64,000 nt of DNA from Pseudomonas sp. RIT288 (GTDB taxonomy: Bacteria; Pseudomonadota; Gammaproteobacteria; Pseudomonadales; Pseudomonadaceae), in contig NZ_JFYN01000008.1 of assembly GCF_000631985.1 (NCBI RefSeq), positions 62,001 through 126,000 on the forward strand, written 5' to 3'. Positions within the stretch are counted from its first letter, which is position 1. Every line of letters begins with the position of its first letter. The notes under the pieces are model-generated. The model saw only the letters and a program-made list of their open reading frames with translations. It had not been told where the DNA came from and did not search any database. This document shows, in pieces, positions 1-9,117 of this stretch. Both the position numbers and the translations under genes were made by a program.

Positions 1-1477
1 TGGCGGCTTGCGGGCCGTCTTCCCCGGCAGCGTAAGTCTGCACACTCGCATCCTGTTGCCAGGCATCGAGGAACGGTTGCACCGCGCGCCAGCCGTTCTC
101 GATGTTGTCGGCGCGCTGGAACAGCGTCTGGTCGCCGGTCAGGCAGTCGTAGATCAGCGTTTCGTAGCCGGTGGACGGCTGCATCTCGAAGAAGTCCTTG
201 TAGGCAAACCCCAGCTCGATGTTGGCCATGTTCAACGCCGGCCCCGGCCGCTTGGCCAGCAGGTCGAACCACATGCCTTCGTTGGGCTGGATCTGGATGC
301 GCAGATAGGTCGGCTGCAACTCGTCGACTTCGGTATCCCGGAACTGCGCGTACGGCGCCGGTTTGAAGCAGATGACGATCTCGGTGTCGCGCACGCTCAT
401 ACGCTTGCCGGTGCGCAAGTAGAACGGCACCCCGACCCAGCGCCAGTTGTCGATCATCACCTTCAGCGCGACGTAGGTTTCAGTGTTGCTGTCAGGCGCT
501 ACGTTGGCTTCCTGCCGATAGCCATTCAACGCTTTGCCATCGACCTCGCCGGCGCGGTACTGACCACGTACCGAATTGGCTCGTGCCTCTTCAACGCTCC
601 ATGGGCGGATCGCGCCAACCACCTTGGCCTTCTCGCCGCGCACGGCGTCAGCGCCGAACGCGGCCGGCGGCTCCATGGCGACCATCGCCAGCAACTGGAA
701 CAGGTGATTGGGCACCATGTCACGCAGCGCACCGGTGTGCTCGTAAAAACTGCCACGGGTTTCGACGCCGACGGTTTCGGCGGCAGTGATTTGCACGTGG
801 TCGATGTAATGGTTGTTCCAGAATGCTTCGAACAGGCTGTTGGAGAACCGGCTGACCAGAATGTTCTGCACGGTTTCCTTGCCCAGATAATGGTCGATCC
901 GATAGATCTGTTTCTCGGACATCACCTTGAGCAGACAGGCGTTCAACGCTTCGGCGGTTTGCAGGTCGGAGCCGAACGGCTTCTCGATCACCACCCTTCT
1001 GAATGCTTCGGGGGTTTCCTCCAGCAACTTGGCCGCGCCGAGACGGCGTACCACTTCACTGAAGAAACGTGGCGCGGTGGCCAGGTAGAACACCGCATTG
1101 CCAGTGCCGCTGTCGGCAATTTTTGCCGCCAGCGCGGAATAAGTGCTGTCGTCCAGGAAGTCGCCCTGGACGTAGCTGATACCTTTGGCAAGCTTGGCCC
1201 ACAAGGCCGGATCAAGCATCTGATCGCCCTTGCCGACTTTCGCCGCCACTTCGGTACGGATGAAGTCTTCGAGTTTTTGCGCGAAGGCCTCATCGGTAAT
1301 GGCGTTGTGATCAACGCCGACGATCCGCAGATTCTCGTCAAGCAAGCCGTCGCGACTGAGGTTGTACAGCGCCGGCATCAGCAAGCGCTTGACCAGGTCG
1401 CCGTGGGCACCGAACAAAAACAGCGTGGTCGGTGGTGCGGGTTCTGCCTTGGATTTTCTGCGGATCGTATGGGTCAT
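1..1477 (-). CDS. zwf: Glucose-6-phosphate 1-dehydrogenase, 3' end outside window
   Basis: Oxidises glucose-6-phosphate to 6-phosphogluconolactone with NAD(P)+, the cytosolic entry to the Entner-Doudoroff and pentose phosphate routes. About 492 codons are visible reading leftwards; the family is near 490-510 residues, so only a few C-terminal residues are missing. Seen: an N-terminal Rossmann segment [12 protein letters not shown], the substrate motif RIDHYLGKE, and the late segment [20 protein letters not shown]. The ATG (1477-1475) overlaps the stop of gnd as ATGA, so the two genes are translationally coupled in one transcript, gnd first. Long open frames on the opposite strand here are codon-bias shadows. 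Confidence 0.96.
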   Translation of the reverse strand, partial: MTHTIRRKSKAEPAPPTTLFLFGAHGDLVKRLLMPALYNLSRDGLLDENLRIVGVDHNAITDEAFAQKLEDFIRTEVAAKVGKGDQMLDPALWAKLAKGISYVQGDFLDDSTYSALAAKIADSGTGNAVFYLATAPRFFSEVVRRLGAAKLLEETPEAFRRVVIEKPFGSDLQTAEALNACLLKVMSEKQIYRIDHYLGKETVQNILVSRFSNSLFEAFWNNHYIDHVQITAAETVGVETRGSFYEHTGALRDMVPNHLFQLLAMVAMEPPAAFGADAVRGEKAKVVGAIRPWSVEEARANSVRGQYRAGEVDGKALNGYRQEANVAPDSNTETYVALKVMIDNWRWVGVPFYLRTGKRMSVRDTEIVICFKPAPYAQFRDTEVDELQPTYLRIQIQPNEGMWFDLLAKRPGPALNMANIELGFAYKDFFEMQPSTGYETLIYDCLTGDQTLFQRADNIENGWRAVQPFLDAWQQDASVQTYAAGEDGPQAA

Positions 1478-2454
1478 TTCTTCGGTGTCTCCACGTGGCC
1501 GCCGAAGCCGAAGCGCTGGGCCGAGAGAATCTTGTCGCCAAAAGTGCCTTGACCGCGCGAGCGGTAGCGCGAGAACAGCGAGTTGGACAGCACCGGAACC
1601 GGCACCGCCTGCTCCATGGCCGCTTCGATGGTCCATTGACCTTCGCCGCTGTCAGCCACCGAACCGGAGAAGCCGTCGAGTTTCGGGTCGCTGGCCAGTG
1701 CGTCGGCGGTCAGGTCGAGCAGCCATGAGGACACCACGCTGCCACGGCGCCAGACTTCGGCGATGTCGGCAACGTTCAGGTCGAAACGCTGATCTTCCGG
1801 CAGACGCTCGCTGGACTTGGTCTTGAGGATGTCGAAGCCTTCGGCGAACGCGGCCATCATGCCGTACTCGATGCCGTTGTGAATCATCTTCACGAAGTGC
1901 CCGGCACCGGCAGGACCGGCGTGAATGTAGCCGTGCTCGGCACGGGAATCCTCGGACTTGCGATCCTTGGTGCGCGGAATGTTGCCCATGCCCGGTGCCA
2001 GCGCAGCGAACAGCGGGTCCAGACGGTTCACGGTCTCGGCGTCACCGCCGATCATCATGCAGTAGCCGCGCTCCAGGCCCCAGACGCCGCCGGAGGTGCC
2101 GACGTCGATGTAGTGCAGGCCCTTCTCCGACAGAGTCTTGGCGCGGCGGATGTCATCCTTATAGTTGGTGTTGCCGCCGTCGATGATGGTGTCACCGGCT
2201 TCCAGCAAGTCGCTCAGAGTGTTGATGGTGTCTTCGGTCGGCGCGCCGGCCGGCAGCATGACCCATACGGCACGTGGCTTGGCCAGGCCTGCCACCAGAG
2301 CGGGCAGGTCAGCAACGCCGGTGGAGCCCTCGGCGACCAGGTTATCGATGAAAGCGGTATTGCGGTCGTAAACAACGGTGGTATGACCGTTGAGCATCAG
2401 ACGTCGCGCAATATTGCCGCCCATGCGGCCCAGTCCAATAATCCCGAGTTGCAT
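1474..2454 (-). CDS. gnd: 6-phosphogluconate dehydrogenase, decarboxylating, short NAD-type
   Basis: Oxidatively decarboxylates 6-phosphogluconate to ribulose-5-phosphate. At 326 residues it belongs to the short (GntZ/YqeC-like) class, usually NAD-preferring, rather than the ~470-residue NADP enzymes. Seen: the N-terminal dinucleotide motif [12 protein letters not shown] at residues 7-18, the substrate segment [20 protein letters not shown] near residue 117, and the catalytic region [19 protein letters not shown] near 180. Its stop overlaps the zwf start by 4 bp. The upstream 274 bp to the divergent small gene at 2729 must hold its promoter; I see no convincing operator. Confidence 0.95.
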   Translation of the reverse strand: MQLGIIGLGRMGGNIARRLMLNGHTTVVYDRNTAFIDNLVAEGSTGVADLPALVAGLAKPRAVWVMLPAGAPTEDTINTLSDLLEAGDTIIDGGNTNYKDDIRRAKTLSEKGLHYIDVGTSGGVWGLERGYCMMIGGDAETVNRLDPLFAALAPGMGNIPRTKDRKSEDSRAEHGYIHAGPAGAGHFVKMIHNGIEYGMMAAFAEGFDILKTKSSERLPEDQRFDLNVADIAEVWRRGSVVSSWLLDLTADALASDPKLDGFSGSVADSGEGQWTIEAAMEQAVPVPVLSNSLFSRYRSRGQGTFGDKILSAQRFGFGGHVETPKK

Positions 2455-2728
2455 GTGCTGATGCTCCTTACTACAAATAAATGTGTGTCATTGGTTATAG
2501 CCCAACGCGACTGATGGAGGTTAGTCCAGAGCGTTGCGATGAAGTTTCCGGGCATTGTGCCCGATCCAGAGTGATAACGCCCCGAATCCTGCCGAAGACA
2601 CACCGACCATGAAAAATAAAAAAGTTCCATTCATGGGCAAAAGAAATCAAAATTGGCGCCGATAGCAAGTCAGTAGCCCCGACGCGGGGACGATTTGCAG
2701 TTGAGACACGCCATTTGCGAGGTGAGCA

Positions 2729-2911
2729 ATGGGCACAGTACACACAGCAATGCCGCCACAAACCCTGTACGTCACGATCCGTCGCGATGAATTGCGCCAG
2801 TTGAAAGACGAGCGCGACCAGTTGAAGCAGGAGCTGGCGCAGCTGCGCTCGCTGACTCAGGGCGCTCAGCCCAAACCTCTGCCGGTTGTCCAGCGCAATC
2901 CGCACGCCTGA
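2729..2911 (+). CDS. Small coiled-coil protein of unknown function
   Basis: A 60-residue protein with no recognised family. Residues 15-45 form a charged heptad-like stretch (RRDELRQLKDERDQLKQEL) predicted by eye to be a coiled coil. The tail is Gln/Pro rich. The start at 2729 has a GAGGTG ribosome site six bases upstream; the later in-frame ATG (MPPQ) lacks one. It sits alone between gnd (divergent) and the phosphoethanolamine transferase gene 200 bp downstream. It may help assemble or scaffold something, but nothing in the sequence says what. Confidence 0.55.
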   Translation: MGTVHTAMPPQTLYVTIRRDELRQLKDERDQLKQELAQLRSLTQGAQPKPLPVVQRNPHA

Positions 2912-3110
2912 CCTGCCCCGCCTGCTTCGGGAACGGCGCCTGTCGTTCCCGACATGATGCTTCCCTGCCCCTGATCAGCAACTAACGAAGTTTTCACATT
3001 GCCTTGGTGATACTCCGGCCCATTCTGGCCGTGCGTTTGCGCGCGGCTTCCGTTCGTCGGTTTCATGTAGTGTTCCGGCGGTGGTTAGTGACGATGAGCT
3101 GGAGTGCTGA

Positions 3111-4859
3111 ATGGCATTGTTCAAACGCAGCAAAACGACTGCGACAGGTTTCGACTGGGCCGGGGTTCTCTGGCTGTTCGCTTTCTTCTGGTATTTCTCG
3201 GGCATCACCCAACTGTTGATTCAGCTGACCGGCACTTCCGGTTTCAGCGGTTTCCGTCAGGCCTTCGTGATGAGTGCGCTGTGGCTCGCCCCGATGCTGG
3301 CGTTCCCCAAGCGCACCAAACTGCTGGCCGCGCTGATCGGCGTAGTCCTGTGGGCTTGCTCGATGGCCAGCCTGGGCTATTTCTTCATCTATCAGCAGGA
3401 ATTCTCGCAAAGCGTCATCTTCATCATGTTCGAGTCGAACATCTCTGAAGCCGGCGAATACATGACGCAGTACTTCGCCTGGTGGATGGTTCCGGCATTC
3501 CTCGCTCACACCGCTTTCGCCTACTTCCTGTGGACACGCCTGCGCCCGGTGTACATGCCCCGAGGCCGCGCATTCGTGGCCGCTCTGGCGATTCTGGTTG
3601 CCGTGGTCGGCTACCCGCTGATCAAGCAGACCCAACGCACCGGCAGTTTCGCCGGCGGTTTCGAGAAGTTCGAAGACCGTATCGAGCCAGCCGTGCCTTG
3701 GCAGATGGCGGTGGCCTACCACCGTTACCTCGACACCCTGGCCGGCATGCAAGACATGCTGCACAGCGCGAGCAAGGTTCCGCCGCTGCATAACCTGAAA
3801 GTTGCCGACGCCGATAAACCGTCGACCCTGGTGCTGGTGATCGGCGAGTCGACCAACCGTCAGCGCATGAGCCTGTACGGCTATGGACGCAAGACCACAC
3901 CTGAGCTGGACAAGCTCAAGGATCAGCTCGCGGTGTTCGACAACGTCATCACCCCGCGCCCTTACACCATTGAAGCGCTGCAGCAGGTCCTGACCTTCGC
4001 CGACGAAGAAAACCCTGATCTGTACCTGTCCACGCCGTCGCTGGTCAGCATGATGAAACAGGCCGGTTACAAGACCTTCTGGATCACCAACCAGCAGACC
4101 ATGACCAAGCGCAACACCATGCTCACGACCTTCTCCGAACAGGCCGACGAGCAGGTGTACCTGAACAACAACCGCAACCAGAACGCCGCGCAGTACGACG
4201 GCGACGTGATCGAGCCGTTCAACAAGGCGCTGACCGACCCGGCGCAGCGCAAGCTGATCGTCGTGCACCTGCTCGGTACTCACATGAGCTACCAGTACCG
4301 CTATCCGCCGACCTTCGACAAGTTCCAGGACCGTACCGGAGTGCCGGCCGGTGTGCGTGACGATCAGGTGCCGACCTACAACAGCTACGACAACGCCGTG
4401 CTGTACAACGATTTCGTGGTGTCGAGCCTGATCAAGGACTACGCCAAGTCCGATCCGAACGGTTTCCTGCTGTACCTCTCCGACCACGGTGAAGACGTGT
4501 TCGACTCCGCCGGCCACAACACTTTGGGCCGTAACGAGAACAAACCGACCGCGCCGATGTACACCATTCCGTTCATGGCCTGGGCTTCGCCGAAATGGCG
4601 CGAGAACCATGACTGGAACTTCGCCGCCGACCTGGGCCGGCCGTACAGCAGCTCACACCTGATCCACACCTGGGCGGACATGGCCGGTTTGAGTTTCGAT
4701 GAACTGGACCGCAGCAAGAGCCTGGTCAGCGACAGCTTCAAACCGCGCCCGCTGATGATCGGCAACCCGTACGAACGCGACCAGCGCGCCTTGATCGACT
4801 TCAGCCTGATGAAGCCGAAAAAGGTCGACCCCACCGCTGCGAATGTCGTGCAACAGTAA
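3111..4859 (+). CDS. cptA: Phosphoethanolamine transferase, CptA type
   Basis: Inner-membrane enzyme with a periplasmic sulfatase-fold domain that transfers phosphoethanolamine to LPS (heptose phosphate in the E. coli CptA family). 582 residues: four or five hydrophobic segments in residues 17-170, then the catalytic domain. Seen: VLVIGESTNRQRMSLYGY around residues 241-258, where Ser247/Thr248 sits at the nucleophile position; HLLGTHMSYQYRYP near 387; and the metal site LSDHGED near 456 followed by GHN at 468-470. The start has GGAG seven bases upstream. A strong terminator follows, so it is monocistronic. The exact acceptor group in this species is inferred. Confidence 0.85.
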   Translation: MALFKRSKTTATGFDWAGVLWLFAFFWYFSGITQLLIQLTGTSGFSGFRQAFVMSALWLAPMLAFPKRTKLLAALIGVVLWACSMASLGYFFIYQQEFSQSVIFIMFESNISEAGEYMTQYFAWWMVPAFLAHTAFAYFLWTRLRPVYMPRGRAFVAALAILVAVVGYPLIKQTQRTGSFAGGFEKFEDRIEPAVPWQMAVAYHRYLDTLAGMQDMLHSASKVPPLHNLKVADADKPSTLVLVIGESTNRQRMSLYGYGRKTTPELDKLKDQLAVFDNVITPRPYTIEALQQVLTFADEENPDLYLSTPSLVSMMKQAGYKTFWITNQQTMTKRNTMLTTFSEQADEQVYLNNNRNQNAAQYDGDVIEPFNKALTDPAQRKLIVVHLLGTHMSYQYRYPPTFDKFQDRTGVPAGVRDDQVPTYNSYDNAVLYNDFVVSSLIKDYAKSDPNGFLLYLSDHGEDVFDSAGHNTLGRNENKPTAPMYTIPFMAWASPKWRENHDWNFAADLGRPYSSSHLIHTWADMAGLSFDELDRSKSLVSDSFKPRPLMIGNPYERDQRALIDFSLMKPKKVDPTAANVVQQ

Positions 4860-4911
4860 CCACTTGGAAGACGCCGGCTTCGAGAGATTGCAACCGGTGT
4901 AACGCCTGAAG

Positions 4912-4946
4912 AAAAAGCTCCGTATCGCAAGATGCGGAGCTTTTTT
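4912..4946 (+). terminator. Intrinsic terminator after cptA
   Basis: A 15-bp stem (one T-G pair) closed by a GCAA tetraloop, flanked by A5 on the left and T6 on the right. The flanking tracts would let it work in both directions, but its position 52 bp past the cptA stop makes the plus direction the main one. Confidence 0.85.
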
Positions 4947-5111
4947 CGTTCTGGGCGGACAGGTTGCCCGCTTTTAAGGGGCTCTGCTGTGCCGCCTGCG
5001 GGAAATCGGAGCGGCCAGCATGCTCGCACGCCCCCTCCTCCTTGAAAAAGCAGCCAGCGCGCTCAGAGCGCGTCAGCGAATCGCGCCGCCGGGCTCAAGG
5101 ATTTTTCCAGC

Positions 5112-5148
5112 ACAAAAACAAACGCCCCGAACAAGTCGGGGCGTTTGT
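5112..5148 (-). terminator. Intrinsic terminator after galU
   Basis: A perfect 13-bp GC-rich stem (5118-5130 with 5136-5148) followed on the minus strand by a T-rich tract. It ends the galU transcript. The 4860-5201 interval holds this and the cptA terminator; between them (4950-5110) I see no gene. Confidence 0.85.
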
Positions 5149-5201
5149 GGGGGCATTCGCTTGGGTGCTTTCACACCCTTCACGTTGCAGAACCGGCGTT
5201 A

Positions 5202-6041
5202 TCAGTAAGCCTTGCCGGTCTTGTAGAAGTTCTCGAAGCAGAAGTTGGTCGCTTCGATGTAGCCTTCAGCGCCACCGCAGTCAAAACGCTTGCCCTTGAA
5301 CTTGTAGGCCATGACGCAGCCGTTCTGGGCCTGCTTCATCAGGGCGTCGGTGATCTGGATTTCACCGCCCTTGCCTGGTTCGGTCTGTTCGATCAGGTCG
5401 AAGATGTCCGGAGTCAGAATGTAACGACCGATGATCGCCAGGTTCGACGGCGCGTCTTCCGGCTTTGGCTTCTCGACCATGCTGTGTACGCGGTAGATGT
5501 CGTCGCGGATCATCTCGCCGGCGATCACGCCGTACTTGCTGGTTTCCTGCGGATCGACTTCCTGAATGGCGATGATCGAGCAGCGGAACTGCTTGTACAG
5601 CTTGACCATCTGGGTCAGTACGCCGTCGCCTTCGAGGTTGACGCACAGGTCGTCCGCCAGCACCACGGCGAACGGCTCGTCACCGATCAGCGGGCGACCG
5701 GTGAGAATCGCGTGGCCCAGGCCTTTCATTTCGGTCTGACGGGTGTAGGAGAACGAGCACTCGTCCAGCAGCTTGCGGATGCCGACCAGGTATTTCTCCT
5801 TGTCGGTGCCTTTGATCTGGTTTTCCAGCTCGTAGCTGATGTCGAAGTGGTCTTCCAGAGCGCGCTTGCCACGACCGGTCACGATCGAGATTTCAGTCAG
5901 GCCAGCGTCCAGAGCTTCTTCAACGCCGTACTGGATCAGTGGCTTGTTTACCACCGGCAGCATTTCTTTGGGCATGGCTTTAGTCGCTGGCAGGAAGCGA
6001 GTACCGTAACCGGCTGCTGGGAACAAGCATTTCTTGATCAT
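5202..6041 (-). CDS. galU: UTP--glucose-1-phosphate uridylyltransferase
   Basis: Makes UDP-glucose from UTP and glucose-1-phosphate in the cytosol, feeding LPS core, exopolysaccharide and osmoprotectant synthesis. 279 residues, the normal size for Pseudomonas GalU. Seen: the nucleotidyltransferase signature AAGYGTRFLPATKAMPKEML at residues 9-28, the metal-binding segment VVLADDL near 125, and the sugar-binding segment EKPKPEDAPSNLAIIGRY near 190. Start has AAGGA six bases upstream. It stands alone, converging on cptA, with its own terminator; both products contribute to cell-surface LPS. Confidence 0.97.
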   Translation of the reverse strand: MIKKCLFPAAGYGTRFLPATKAMPKEMLPVVNKPLIQYGVEEALDAGLTEISIVTGRGKRALEDHFDISYELENQIKGTDKEKYLVGIRKLLDECSFSYTRQTEMKGLGHAILTGRPLIGDEPFAVVLADDLCVNLEGDGVLTQMVKLYKQFRCSIIAIQEVDPQETSKYGVIAGEMIRDDIYRVHSMVEKPKPEDAPSNLAIIGRYILTPDIFDLIEQTEPGKGGEIQITDALMKQAQNGCVMAYKFKGKRFDCGGAEGYIEATNFCFENFYKTGKAY

Positions 6042-6299
6042 ATAAGTCCTTGAAAGGGCTGTGTGTACGAGTTTCGGCGCAGTCTAATCAGGCGGCGTGC
6101 ACCTTACAATGCCCCGCACTGGCTAACCGATGCCAACATAGAGAAATATTCTCGCCGATAGTTCCGTTGGCGACTTCGACCCGCGAAAACAGAGTAGCTC
6201 AAACACGCAAATGCGCTGCATCACCATACGCTCATCATCCCCCAATGTGAGGATTTGTCGGTATCATGGCGCCTTTGAACCAGCGAACGAGACAGATAG

Positions 6300-6485
6300 A
6301 TGGCCGCGGTAAAAATCATCAACGGGTATGTGATCGACAAGAAAGACGGCAAGTGGAACCTGACCACGACCAATGGCGAACACATCGCCGGTCCGTTCGA
6401 CAGCGAGCAGCTGGCGACTGATGTAGCGTCGGTGTTCACTGACACCCCTGCGTCGTCCAAACGCCGTGGCAAAGATCAGGACTGA
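6300..6485 (+). CDS. Small conserved hypothetical protein
   Basis: 61 residues, acidic-to-neutral start and a basic, Ser-rich C-terminus (SSKRRGKDQD). No signal peptide or membrane segment. Central text NGYVIDKKDGKWNLTTTNGE suggests a small beta-rich fold. Its codon use matches the neighbouring genes and it is followed 20 bp later by a good terminator, which supports a real single-gene transcript. Function unknown. Confidence 0.65.
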   Translation: MAAVKIINGYVIDKKDGKWNLTTTNGEHIAGPFDSEQLATDVASVFTDTPASSKRRGKDQD

Positions 6486-6504
6486 TCGGTTGCGACACAC
6501 GCCG

Positions 6505-6531
6505 AGCCCTGCCCTTGTGCAGGGCTTTTTT
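6505..6531 (+). terminator. Intrinsic terminator
   Basis: Perfect 8-bp stem AGCCCTGC / GCAGGGCT with a 6-base loop and a following T-tract, directly after the 61-residue protein gene. Confidence 0.88.
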
Positions 6532-6636
6532 GTCGCCGCTCGCAGCCCGATGAAAACAAGTGGCCAATCGCTATAACCATTTCATGCTGGCGCTGTCAGA
6601 GCGTTTAGCCCCTCCCTCGCTGAAGACGACACACTT

Positions 6637-6924
6637 ATGAACATGAACAGAATGCTGCCGCTGATCGCGGTATTGGCCCTTGGTGGCTGTGCCACCTCGG
6701 AAACCACCTACCTGAACAACGGCGAACAGGGCTTGAGCATCGACTGCTCCGGGGAAGCCAACTCCTGGGCCACTTGCTACGAAAAGGCTGACGCCTCCTG
6801 CGCCGGCACCGGTTATCGCATCGTCGGTACCGACGGCACGCCGGCGCCCAAGGAAAGCGACAAGACCCTGGGGGTCGATGTCGGCAACTACAAGAATCGC
6901 AGTGTGGTGGTGGTCTGCAAATAG
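6637..6924 (+). CDS. Small lipoprotein
   Basis: 95 residues with a type II signal peptide: basic start, hydrophobic run LPLIAVLAL and lipobox LGGC at residues 15-18, giving a lipid-modified Cys18. The mature part has four more Cys, probably two disulfides, and ends in a hydrophobic strand VVVVCK. Likely periplasm-facing, anchored in the outer or inner membrane; residues 19-20 are AT rather than Asp, so Lol-dependent outer-membrane sorting is expected. Function unknown. Confidence 0.75.
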   Translation: MNMNRMLPLIAVLALGGCATSETTYLNNGEQGLSIDCSGEANSWATCYEKADASCAGTGYRIVGTDGTPAPKESDKTLGVDVGNYKNRSVVVVCK

Positions 6925-6927
6925 ACC

Positions 6928-7158
6928 CTACATGTGGATCTCGGCGAACTTGATCCCGAGCCCGCGCACGATCTCGATCAGGTCGTCGAGCCGGGCGAAG
7001 GATTCGACTTCGTCGTTATCGTCCACCAGAAAATAGCTGCGACCGGCGCTCTTCTTGAAAAACACGATCCACTCACCCGAGTTCGCCGGATTTTGAATCA
7101 CATGCGTGGCAGAGATAAGGCCCTCTGCATGCCGTTCCCGTACTTGCTCTCGCTTCAT
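6928..7158 (-). CDS. Small conserved hypothetical protein
   Basis: 76 residues from the ATG at 7158, with GGAG seven to nine bases upstream. A longer frame begins at a GTG (7188), but that codon lies inside the hairpin that terminates the gene upstream, so I reject it. The protein is mixed alpha/beta with TSGEWIVFFKK-like text in the middle (NPANSGEWIVFFKKSAGRSY) and an acidic C-terminal helix. It is soluble, with no family I can name. Confidence 0.6.
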   Translation of the reverse strand: MKREQVRERHAEGLISATHVIQNPANSGEWIVFFKKSAGRSYFLVDDNDEVESFARLDDLIEIVRGLGIKFAEIHM

Positions 7159-7173
7159 GCGCGACTCCAGAAA

Positions 7174-7207
7174 TGAAAATGCCGTCACAGCATGACTGTG
7201 ACGGCAT
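7174..7207 (-). terminator. Hairpin terminator after the 7231-7587 lipoprotein gene
   Basis: A perfect 12-bp inverted repeat (7179-7190 with 7196-7207) with a 5-base loop, followed on the minus strand by TTTTCATTTC. It lies 24 bp past the stop of the lipoprotein gene and before the next minus-strand ATG at 7158. Confidence 0.7.
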
Positions 7208-7230
7208 CGGTGCTGATGAGCGCTATTCTA

Positions 7231-7587
7231 TCAGCCGGAAATACACGCATTGGCGGCGTTTTGCACGTCACGGGGACGAACCGGCACATTGGACATCCGC
7301 TCATGCAGCTTGATGCTGCTGCCGCCGGAGCGGTCTTCGATATCAAACACCGCAGCCGCGCCGGTGGAAAATTTCCCGGGAACAATCACTCGCACGCCAT
7401 CCTTGTGCGGCTGCATCTGCAGCGCGCCTCGGCTGTTGGCAAGCTTGTCGGCCAGGCACTGAGCATACTCATGGGGTTTCTTGCCGGAAATCACGCTCAT
7501 GGTGGGCAACGTTTCGTTGATTTCGGAAACACTCGCGCAACCACCCACGACCAACATCAACGGCAGACACACCACACCCCACTTCAT
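7231..7587 (-). CDS. Small lipoprotein
   Basis: 118 residues from the ATG at 7587, which has GGGAGG seven bases upstream; an earlier in-frame start at 7602 overlaps that ribosome site. Type II signal peptide with lipobox VVGGC, lipid-modified Cys at residue 17. The mature domain ends DVQNAANACISG with a second Cys. The family is unknown to me. It is transcribed alone, ending at the hairpin at 7179-7207. Confidence 0.7.
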   Translation of the reverse strand: MKWGVVCLPLMLVVGGCASVSEINETLPTMSVISGKKPHEYAQCLADKLANSRGALQMQPHKDGVRVIVPGKFSTGAAAVFDIEDRSGGSSIKLHERMSNVPVRPRDVQNAANACISG

Positions 7588-7799
7588 ACAAATACCTCCC
7601 ATAAAGACCCTCGGACAGCAGTAATGCCATTTTTCTCCGAGGCTTACTCCATTAAACCCGCATGGAATCGCGAATAACTGTTTTTAATTGTCAAAGCAGC
7701 GCCCGACGGCGGGATAATAACCCGTTCGGGCTGATAAACTGCGCCAATCGCACATGCTATCGTTTTGATTTAGTAGAAAAAGCCCTTCTGGAGGCGCCC

Positions 7800-8102
7800 A
7801 TGAAATTCATTCACCAGCGCGAGCACCTCAACGAAGACGACATCGTCGTCATCCAATGCTCGCAAACCTGCAACATCCGCTTGATGAACGACGCCAACTT
7901 CCGTGCGTTCAAGAACGGCGGCCGCCACACCTACCACGGCGGCGCCTTCGACACGTTTCCCGCGCGCATCACCGCACCGAGCACCGGTTTCTGGAACATC
8001 ACCATCGATACCGTCAACCGCCGCGCCATCAGCGTCACGCGCAAACCGACCCTGACTCACTCGATCAAGATCATCCGCCGCTCCAGCTCCAAACTGAGCT
8101 GA
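7800..8102 (+). CDS. DUF1883-type small protein
   Basis: 100 residues starting at an ATG with GGAGG six bases upstream. The protein is basic, beta-rich and soluble, and its text (MKFIHQREHLNEDDIVVIQC at the start, GFWNITIDTVNR later) matches what I know as the DUF1883 family, widespread in Pseudomonas with no assigned function. The next small gene starts 30 bp downstream on the same strand, so the two are probably co-transcribed. Confidence 0.75.
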   Translation: MKFIHQREHLNEDDIVVIQCSQTCNIRLMNDANFRAFKNGGRHTYHGGAFDTFPARITAPSTGFWNITIDTVNRRAISVTRKPTLTHSIKIIRRSSSKLS

Positions 8103-8132
8103 GTCGCCCCTAACGCAAAGGTAAGCACGACC

Positions 8133-8303
8133 GTGGCCCAAACGACCAAATACGTCATCAAATACAAGCTCAATGGCGAACGCCGCTTCGAATTCGCACA
8201 GCTGGAAAACGGCACCGTCGAAGAGGCCAAGGCCGCACTGGACGCCATTCACGGCCAGACCCAAGACGAGATCAGCGATATCGCCGTCAGCAAAGCGCTC
8301 TAA
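8133..8303 (+). CDS. Small conserved protein, GTG start
   Basis: 56 residues from a GTG at 8133 to TAA at 8301-8303. The frame is open from just after the DUF1883 gene. It reads VAQTTKYVIKYKLNGERRFE onward, a beta-hairpin followed by a helix (EEAKAALDAIH) and a short acidic end. Strong third-position GC bias and the tight placement between two genes support it. An AAGG lies about ten bases upstream. Function unknown. Confidence 0.65.
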   Translation: MAQTTKYVIKYKLNGERRFEFAQLENGTVEEAKAALDAIHGQTQDEISDIAVSKAL

Positions 8304-8356
8304 GTGCCAACCGGGGAGAAACGGCATACCCTTGGCACTGTCTGTCACGAGGTTCA

Positions 8357-9031
8357 ATGACCGCCATGCACCCGACCACCCTCGATCTGTTTGCCGACGA
8401 CGCCCTCGAACAACAGCCCCGCGATGAACAGATCGGCGAGCAATCCTGGGTGTTGCGCGGCTTCGCCCTGCCGGTGATCGATAAACTGTTGCCAGCGCTG
8501 GATGGCATTCTCGCCGCAGCGCCGTTACGCCACATGATGACCCCGGGTGGCTTCAGCATGTCGGTGGGCACCAGCAGTTGCGGCGCGCTGGGCTGGATCA
8601 CCGACCGCAGCGGTTATCGCTATAGCGCTGTGGATCCGCTGACCGGAAAACCTTGGCCAGCCATGCCTGAGATGCTGTCCGAGCTGGCGCAGGCAGCGGC
8701 GCAACGCGCAGGGTTTGCCGACTTCCACGCCGACTCCTGCCTGATCAACCAATATGTCCCCGGCGCGAAGATGTCTTTGCATCAGGACAAAGACGAAAAT
8801 GCCTACGCCGCGCCGATCGTCTCGCTGTCTCTGGGCCTGCCGGCGATGTTCCTGTTCGGTGGGTTTTCCCGCAGCGACAAGAGCCAGCGCATTCCTCTGC
8901 TGCACGGCGACATGGTGGTCTGGGGCGGGGTCGATCGCTTGCGTTTTCACGGGGTGCTGCCGATCAAGCCAGGCCAACATCCGCGCCTGGGCGAACGTCG
9001 GATCAACCTGACCTTGCGTGTCGCCGGGTGA
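8357..9031 (+). CDS. alkB: DNA oxidative demethylase AlkB
   Basis: Fe(II)/2-oxoglutarate dioxygenase that reverses 1-methyladenine and 3-methylcytosine damage in DNA and RNA. 224 residues. All catalytic features are present: iron ligands His142 and Asp144 in LHQDKDE and His198 in RFHGV, and the 2-oxoglutarate motif RINLTLR at 215-221. Start has GAGG five bases upstream. The gene lies 86 bp ahead of ada on the same strand, so the two probably share an adaptive-response transcript. Confidence 0.95.
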   Translation: MTAMHPTTLDLFADDALEQQPRDEQIGEQSWVLRGFALPVIDKLLPALDGILAAAPLRHMMTPGGFSMSVGTSSCGALGWITDRSGYRYSAVDPLTGKPWPAMPEMLSELAQAAAQRAGFADFHADSCLINQYVPGAKMSLHQDKDENAYAAPIVSLSLGLPAMFLFGGFSRSDKSQRIPLLHGDMVVWGGVDRLRFHGVLPIKPGQHPRLGERRINLTLRVAG

Positions 9032-9117
9032 TCAGAAAAATTTGACCGCAAGGCCCGGAGTGTTGCCAGGATCGTCGCTGGTTAACCTGAATCAAACAGG
9101 TCAACGGACTACTTGCC

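Noticed and set aside
8-1552. 514-codon frame antisense to zwf
   Set aside because: zwf motifs on the minus strand are unambiguous and the plus frame crosses into gnd.
7158-7188. GTG start extending the 76-residue protein by ten residues
   Set aside because: The GTG lies inside the hairpin that terminates the upstream lipoprotein gene; the ATG at 7158 has its own GGAG.
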